This document shows, piece after piece, positions 54,870 through 60,000 of a stretch of 60,000 nucleotides of DNA. The DNA comes from Owenia fusiformis (taxonomy: Eukaryota > Annelida > Polychaeta > Sabellida > Oweniidae). The translations under genes and the position numbers were made by a program. The notes under the pieces were generated by a model. The model did no database searches, had not been told where the DNA came from, and saw nothing but the letters and a program-made list of their open reading frames with translations. The stretch's first letter is position 1. Each line of letters begins with the position of its first letter. Location: NCBI GenBank assembly GCA_903813345.2, contig CAIIXF020000009.1:28620740-28680739 (forward strand), in the 5' to 3' direction.

Positions 54870-57720
54870 CATTTCATTTTTTTCATTTCATTTATTTATT
54901 TTCAAACATCTGGTGAAACATACAGATAAGGCGGATGACACCCTAATGGGCATATTATCCGCACAGAGAAGATGAACATGACAAGCAGTGTTGTGTAAAT
55001 TATGTATCTCCAGCCTCGCACTCCCCACCCCCATCCCCCACCCGTCAGCATGGTCTTAACAATATGGAAAGTAAACTGGGTTGCCAGTTACAGTCTCTGA
55101 GCAGTATATTCGAATAAGGTTAAGTGCTTTGAAAAATGATAGGCGATGATATATGTTGGCTTTGCCAATTAGATGATGGAATAAAAACAATGAGCAGAAA
55201 AAGAAAGAACGATAACAATAGCTACTAGGTAGACAGCATAAGTGAATAGCTAATTGGAGATTGTTATCATTGATTGATCAAAAATGACTTGATCTTTTTC
55301 TTGAAAAGAGGTATAGAGTTGCACTTAGTAACTTCATCAGGTAATATATTCCATAAATCTGGTCCCTGCTTACTGATGGAATATTTGCCAATGTTTGTTC
55401 TAAAAGTTGCTGATCTGAGTTTGAATTGTTGTCTAGTCTCATGTCTATGAATAATATTGTTTGGAGTGAAGTAATAACTGAATTGGTTTTTGGATGTTGG
55501 GTCAGTGCCTTTGATACATTTGAAAAGATATGTCAGGATACTGACTTTAAAAATTTGAAATATATTAAGAATGTTAGCATTTTTGAAGAATGGTGCTGTG
55601 TGATCTCTTAATTTACAATTTGTATCATATATTCTTATAAATTGTTTTTGCAAACGGTGAATTTTATTTAAAGAAGATGGGGGAACGTTCCCCCATACAA
55701 TAAGGTTATAGTTTAAATATGAATAAATTAAGGAATTATAAATATGTTTTAAACTCTTTTTGTCTAAAAGGTGTTTGACTCTGTGAATAACTCCCAAAGT
55801 CTTTGAGATCTTCGTTTCAACATAGTTAATGTGGGCTTTCCATGATAAATGTTCATCAATAAGTGTTCCGAGGAAATTACAAACTGATTTTCTTTCAAGT
55901 GGGACGTTATTCATTGTGAGATTGACTTTGCTGTAATCTATTTCTTTTTGAGCAGTTTTGAAAATAATGAAGTTGGTTTTGTTTGGATTGAGAGCGAGTT
56001 TGTTGCATTTAAACCATTCATTTATAATAGATAGCTCTTTATTTGCAGTAGAATTGATTTCATCAAGATTATCACCCGAAAAGAGAATATTTGTGTCATC
56101 TGCGTAAAGGAACATTTCTGCTTTCTCTGAACATTTGTAGATATCGTTAATGTAAATAATAAAAAGTAATGGGCCCAGTATTGTGCCTTGAGGCACTCCA
56201 CAGGTAAAATTGGCTATATCTGAGGTTGTATCATCAATTTCTACAATTTGAGATCGATCTGAGAGATAACTTTGGAACCATTTGAGAGCAGTACCTCTTA
56301 TGCCATAGTGATCTAGTTTTTTCAAAAGAATAGTATGGTTTAAAGTATCAAACGCTTTTGAAAGGTCACACATAATTCCTAAACAAAGTTTCTTTTTATC
56401 AATAGCAAGTCGTACGGTTTCAACAAATTTTAAAAGTGCCATGAAAGTTGAGTGATTTTTCTTAAATCCGTATTGGTGGGCATAAAATACATTTTGTTTT
56501 TCAAGGAAATCAAAAGTTCGAATATATATACATTTCTCAAAGATTTTTGAAAAGACTGATAAGAGAGAGATAGGTCTATAATGGTTAAATACATCTGTTC
56601 TGTCTTTTTTGTGGATTGGAATTACTTTTGCGAATTTAAGTTTATCTGGAAATACTCCAGATGAAAATGAAAGGTTAATAACATGCATAATTGGAAAGCC
56701 TAGAAATTCACTGCATTCCTTTATAACAATAGGTTTAAAATTATCTGGCCCAGCTGCTGAGTCAGATAGCTGCGTGATAATTTTAACAATTTCTGTATGA
56801 TTGGCTGGAGTAAGAAATATGGAATTATTTACTCTATTCATTTTATTCAAAAAAGTATCAGGTGAATAGTTGGATTGTCCTACATTTTTTGCACAATTAA
56901 GCCCTACATTTGAAAAAAAGTTGTTGAATCCGTTGGCTATATTTTTCTTACCTGTTATTGTTTTATTATTTTCTGTAAATGAGGTAGGTAGAGGCTTGTA
57001 ATTTTTCTTTTTTCTTTGCATAATTTCGTTCAAAATTTCCCAAGTTTTTTTAATATTAGATGATACTTCTGAGAACCTAGATTGATAATATTTTCTTTCA
57101 GCAATTCTCATAATATGTTTCAATCTATTCTTATAATTTTTATAAATTTGATTATTTTCCTGCGTTGAGTTTTTAAGATATTTTAGGTAAAGTTTATTTA
57201 TTTGTCTTACAAGAAGTTATTATGCCAGATGTGAGCCAAGGTTTACCGTTGTTTTTAAATTGCTTGACATTTTTGGATTTAACAGGGAAGGCCTGTTCAT
57301 ATTGGATTGATAATTTGTTATTGAAAATTGAATAAGCTTCATTAGTATCTTGACATTCAGTAACATCACTCCAGTCAATCATTCGTACATTACGTTTGAA
57401 ATTACTTATAGAGTTATCATTTATTAATCTGTAGTGTATATCTTTAGTCATAGTTGATTTTACATTTTTTTCTGTAATGGCAAAAATGGGTAGGTGGTCA
57501 GAAATTGATTGAACTAGTATACCTGCTGATTTTATATTTGGGACATTAGTGAAGATGTTGTCAATTAAGGTTGCTGAATGAGGTGTAACTCTAGTAGGTT
57601 TAAAGATGATTGGTGAATAAGGTAGATCAGAAGTTTGTTAAAATCTACATAGGCATTTGAGACTATTTGTTTTGATTTCATCTTCAATCCTCAGTATAAG
57701 AGGAATGCCCACCTTCGTTA
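54870..57720 (-). mobile_element. APE-type non-LTR retrotransposon (CR1/Jockey-like)
   Basis: Minus-strand order: endonuclease end with TPHSATLIDNIF and SISDHLPIF (57600-57450; SDH is the catalytic APE triad), a linker, the RT ORF (57123-55267), a 3' UTR of about 360 bp, then a tail of AAATAAATAAATG / AAATG-type repeats near 54870-54905. 5'-truncated, since most of the endonuclease is missing. One frameshift separates endonuclease and RT near 57200. It is flanked by direct repeat A on both sides. Confidence 0.85.
55267..57123 (-). CDS. LINE reverse transcriptase (ORF2 C-terminal portion)
   Basis: A 618-codon open frame. It contains YRPISLLSVFSKIFEKCI, QYGFKKNHSTFMALLKFVET, CDLSKAFDTLNHTILLKKLD (motif A Asp), YGIRGTALKWFQSYLSDRSQ, TCGVPQGTILGPLLFIIYIN and MFLYADDTNILFSGD (catalytic YADD), then the thumb NKLALNPNKTNFIIFK and LIYSYLNYNLIVWGN. 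All RT catalytic Asp residues are kept. The frame really begins upstream in the endonuclease part: the ORF start Met is internal, and a frameshift near 57200 separates them. It makes DNA at a nicked target from its own RNA. This is the longest intact ORF of the window, so the insertion is young. Confidence 0.9.
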   Translation of the reverse strand: MKHIMRIAERKYYQSRFSEVSSNIKKTWEILNEIMQRKKKNYKPLPTSFTENNKTITGKKNIANGFNNFFSNVGLNCAKNVGQSNYSPDTFLNKMNRVNNSIFLTPANHTEIVKIITQLSDSAAGPDNFKPIVIKECSEFLGFPIMHVINLSFSSGVFPDKLKFAKVIPIHKKDRTDVFNHYRPISLLSVFSKIFEKCIYIRTFDFLEKQNVFYAHQYGFKKNHSTFMALLKFVETVRLAIDKKKLCLGIMCDLSKAFDTLNHTILLKKLDHYGIRGTALKWFQSYLSDRSQIVEIDDTTSDIANFTCGVPQGTILGPLLFIIYINDIYKCSEKAEMFLYADDTNILFSGDNLDEINSTANKELSIINEWFKCNKLALNPNKTNFIIFKTAQKEIDYSKVNLTMNNVPLERKSVCNFLGTLIDEHLSWKAHINYVETKISKTLGVIHRVKHLLDKKSLKHIYNSLIYSYLNYNLIVWGNVPPSSLNKIHRLQKQFIRIYDTNCKLRDHTAPFFKNANILNIFQIFKVSILTYLFKCIKGTDPTSKNQFSYYFTPNNIIHRHETRQQFKLRSATFRTNIGKYSISKQGPDLWNILPDEVTKCNSIPLFKKKIKSFLINQ

Positions 57721-57757
57721 GTGGGATAATATTTGGTAGTGCAATATGACAATGTCA

Positions 57758-58010
57758 ATGAAGTTTATTTGCTGAGGCTGGTTTACTTCTAAATTGATGT
57801 GAGAGTGAGGAATCGGTATTTTTTAATTTATTTTAATTTTTTTCATAATTTCACAAATACAATTACATGTGCATTTCTGTCATGTAAATATCCATATATA
57901 TCATATATATCGTATATATCAGTATTAGGGATTGATAGAAGAGGTATGGTCGGTTTTTCCCGCTATTATTCTTGCTGATGATTTTACCATTCTAAATATA
58001 TTCCAGCTCT
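57758..58010. repeat. Direct repeat A flanking the LINE (right copy)
   Basis: A 253-bp copy of 54572-54809. On either side of it the phrase TTAAAATCTACATAGGCATT followed by TGAGAC occurs (57639 and 58019), so the right junction has been duplicated too. Confidence 0.85.
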
Positions 58011-58119
58011 CTAGGTTGGTTAAAATCTACATAGGCATTTGAGACATACTGTTGTAGTGGTGACTTTAAGTGGCTAGGAGTGGATATGATATGCGTCACA
58101 TAAGATAGATCATCTTAGC

Positions 58120-58755
58120 ATCTAGGTTCACATGTACATGAGAACACTCCATCGGGCGATGTTTCTAAAAATGGCATCTCTGTCTATACAAAGACCCATG
58201 GATTCTACCTCAATGTTTTTCCCCCTTTGATAAAGTTTGTACATTTTCTGGCTTTCTCCTCACTTTGTCATCCATACCACAAGGCAGCTTGGTCATTTAG
58301 AATACACACTGGTGGACTTATGAGATTATCTACAAGACAGTCAGCATTTTGTGATGGATCCTTCTCTAATGAATCCAAACAGGTAAACACTCTTCTAAAA
58401 ATTACCAGATCACACACATCAAACCCACAAATGCCTAGCTGACCCTGTATCTGGTAATTAAACCTTTGAGTTTGTGATGAGGCCCACTTGTTGTCTGGAC
58501 CTAAATAACAGCCTCTCTCCAAGGTTGCTTCCTTTGGTGCTGCTCTGCGCATACCATACACAGACTTAATCTCAATGAGTGGCTAGTGGTACTTAGGGCA
58601 ATATGTGCATGAAAACACTCATCAGGCAATACTCCAAAAAATGGCAACTCTTGGTCTATATAAAGTCCAATGGATTTGACCATGATATTTGAGTATTTTT
58701 TAGCTCTTTGATATATCTTATATTTTTCTTCCATAGAGCAAGACAGCCTGGTCAT
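58120..58755 (-). pseudogene. YqaJ-like recombinase/nuclease fragments, tandemly duplicated
   Basis: Minus-strand order: KYSNIMVKSIGLYIDQELPF followed by FGVLPDE, a frame change, LIEIKSVYGMRRAAPK (E-x-K catalytic strand), then RFNYQIQGQLGICGFDVCDL and VIFRR, the Q-x-Q-x-Q-L helix and following strand of YqaJ/lambda-exonuclease-like PD-(D/E)xK enzymes. After that a second, partial copy of the first part begins: MPFLETSPDGVFSC near 58165. DNA identity between 58130-58360 and 58590-58820 shows a tandem duplication of about 460 bp. In eukaryotic large transposons YqaJ is a DNA end-processing nuclease. Both copies are broken. Confidence 0.65.
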
Positions 58756-59099
58756 CTTGAACGAATATTAATGGACTTAAAAAGAGTATAAGACTGTCCA
58801 CAAGGCAGCAGCATTCTGTGACGGATCCGTTAGTTTCAATTGTGTAAATATTCATAAGTTAAATTCATGAGTACCTAGGCCTATGAAGAGTCAATTATAG
58901 AGTAAAGTTGTAAAAATGTGGTTTCAACTTCATACTGTAGGTGACATAAAAAGCATTATTAGGATATCAACAACAGCAAGTGTGTAAATAATACATTGGA
59001 GTATAAGTTCAATACATAGGTCCATTATCAATTATGTTGATATTGTACATGGAAGAACAAGTGGAGAAACTGAAACAGATAAGTAGATCAAATGACGGA

Positions 59100-59600
59100 T
59101 CACCATGTTGATATTGTGAATTCTTCATCCACCACTATAGATGAGGACTTGGTCTTAAATATGTCAGACATCACAACCTTACGAAATTCATCTCGATCAA
59201 GAATCAAATAGGGATTCTTCTATCTTTGTACTCATGTTCCATGTCTTGCCTCCAACAGGCAAAATCTTCTTTCTTGTAAACATGCCTATTGACAGGCCAT
59301 AAGCCAGTCAACCTGGAACCGTTTATGGCCTTTTCAGGTGTGGCAATGGCTTGGTAGACCTTGCCAAAAAATTAGAACGAGGTTTTCTTGTTGAATAATA
59401 CCATAAGGGTGCTGAGCCATGAAAATGTCACACTCCATGTCAAAACGTGACTTTAAGGAACAAAAAAGGCATGTATCTAGAGGCTGCATTTTGTAGGTAC
59501 AGTGAGGTGGTAGCGTGATTAGTATGATCCCTTGCTAGCGAGCAGTTAGAATTGCCGTCAAGTTAATATGGCATTTGTGTCCATCCAAGATTATAATATG
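59100..59600 (-). pseudogene. Pogo/Tigger-type DDE transposase, C-terminal fragment
   Basis: The minus frame from 59600: IILDGHKCHINLTAILTAR, a TAG stop, IILITLPPHCTYKMQPLDTC, LFCSLKSRFDMECD, then after a frameshift near 59375 AIATPEKAINGSRLTGLWPV and YKKEDFACWRQDMEHEYK. LDGHKCH carries a catalytic Asp of DDE_1 enzymes, and LPPH-x6-QPLD and the F/L-x-T/L-G-x-W-P block are family hallmarks. The N-terminal HTH and the first Asp are absent. At least one stop and one frameshift: inactive. Confidence 0.75.
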
Positions 59601-60000
59601 TTTGTAAAAATTGTTTATTAGGAGGCCCTTCAATCATTTTTGTAGTTATTCTTCTTTATTTATTTATTATTCTTTTTAGCATTTTTTCTCCAACTTTCAG
59701 CTAGCTTTGACTTATCTCATATATAGTCCTATTAGGGACCTGGGCTAGACTTGTCGGGAAATTAGTTCATATCTAGGTCAAGGTCAAAATCTAGGTCAAA
59801 TCTAAGTTTTTTAAAGTTTCTCAAATCCTGACACTACACTTCAATATTTTTCGCTGAATTTTTGCATACAGATAGATATTAGTATTCTATTGATCGTAGA
59901 CTTTTGCCGTCTAGACAAATTTTGCCCAGATTTTGAGATATTGAAGGTAAAAAAAGGTAAAAAAGGTCATTTTTCAACTTGCTTCAAATTGACCAAATTT
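59601..60000. other. Window end, no gene recognised
   Basis: The stretch near 59777-59800 repeats AGGTCAAAATCTAGGTCAAA. No coding motif is visible. Confidence 0.4.

Overview
This is eukaryotic genomic DNA. It is AT-rich, coding capacity is sparse, GT-AG introns are visible, and most of the sequence is mobile-element debris. The mix of elements (Polinton-type polymerase, DIRS-like, Gypsy, APE-type and nuclease-type LINEs, hAT, piggyBac, Mutator-like, pogo, many MITEs), the (CCGT)n-containing dispersed repeat near 3.4 kb and the PARN exons suggest a marine invertebrate, probably a mollusc. That taxonomic guess is inference. There are no bacterial genes, operons, CRISPR arrays or recognisable RNA genes. 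Almost all genic remains lie on the minus strand; the PARN exons are the clear exception.

Layout. 0-7.6 kb: gene-free, with inverted-repeat elements (130-988, 2092-3134, 4133-4626, 4797-5331). 7.7-10.1 kb: an OTU protease ORF beside a frameshifted C2H2/exonuclease-like gene. 10.6-11.9 kb: an internally deleted hAT element with target duplication. 12-17.7 kb: a DIRS/Ngaro-type gag-like gene, the C-terminus of a LINE with an endonuclease-like domain, an SGNH-hydrolase remnant and the RT/RNase H/tyrosine-recombinase part of a DIRS-like element. 17.9-24.4 kb: a hAT transposase fragment, a Mutator-like transposase, a Gypsy gag-protease piece and a tandemly amplified piece of the Mutator-like gene. 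24.9-25.9 kb: two PARN exons. 27.7-37.1 kb: a LINE ORF1-like protein, PIF1 helicase exons, a 105-bp hairpin satellite, a multi-exon gene with OTU-like and PHD-like modules, and a piggyBac transposase. 37.5-43.8 kb: a satellite with a hAT MITE in it, then a Polinton-type DNA polymerase pseudogene split by a mariner-type MITE, a Gypsy gag piece and C2H2 fingers. 43.9-47.2 kb: a two-exon gene whose intron holds a second satellite split by a TTAA-flanked MITE, then a transposon protein of a family I cannot name. 48.4-50.8 kb: an intact two-exon C2H2 gene (429 aa predicted) directly downstream of a truncated PIF1 gene. 54.9-57.7 kb: an APE-type LINE with a long RT ORF flanked by ~240-bp direct repeats. 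58-59.6 kb: duplicated YqaJ-like nuclease fragments and a pogo/Tigger transposase.

The best candidates for something under-described are (i) the spliced OTU/PHD gene with PIF1 exons downstream of it, (ii) the intact C2H2 gene at 48.4-50.0 kb with an NRF1-like palindrome upstream of its ATG, and (iii) the 105-bp hairpin satellite. OTU twice, PIF1 twice, YqaJ nuclease and B-family polymerase all occur within 52 kb. That resembles the gene content of large self-replicating eukaryotic elements, but whether the pieces ever formed one element is not shown by this window. All joins were made by eye from translated frames and splice-site inspection; no database search was run.
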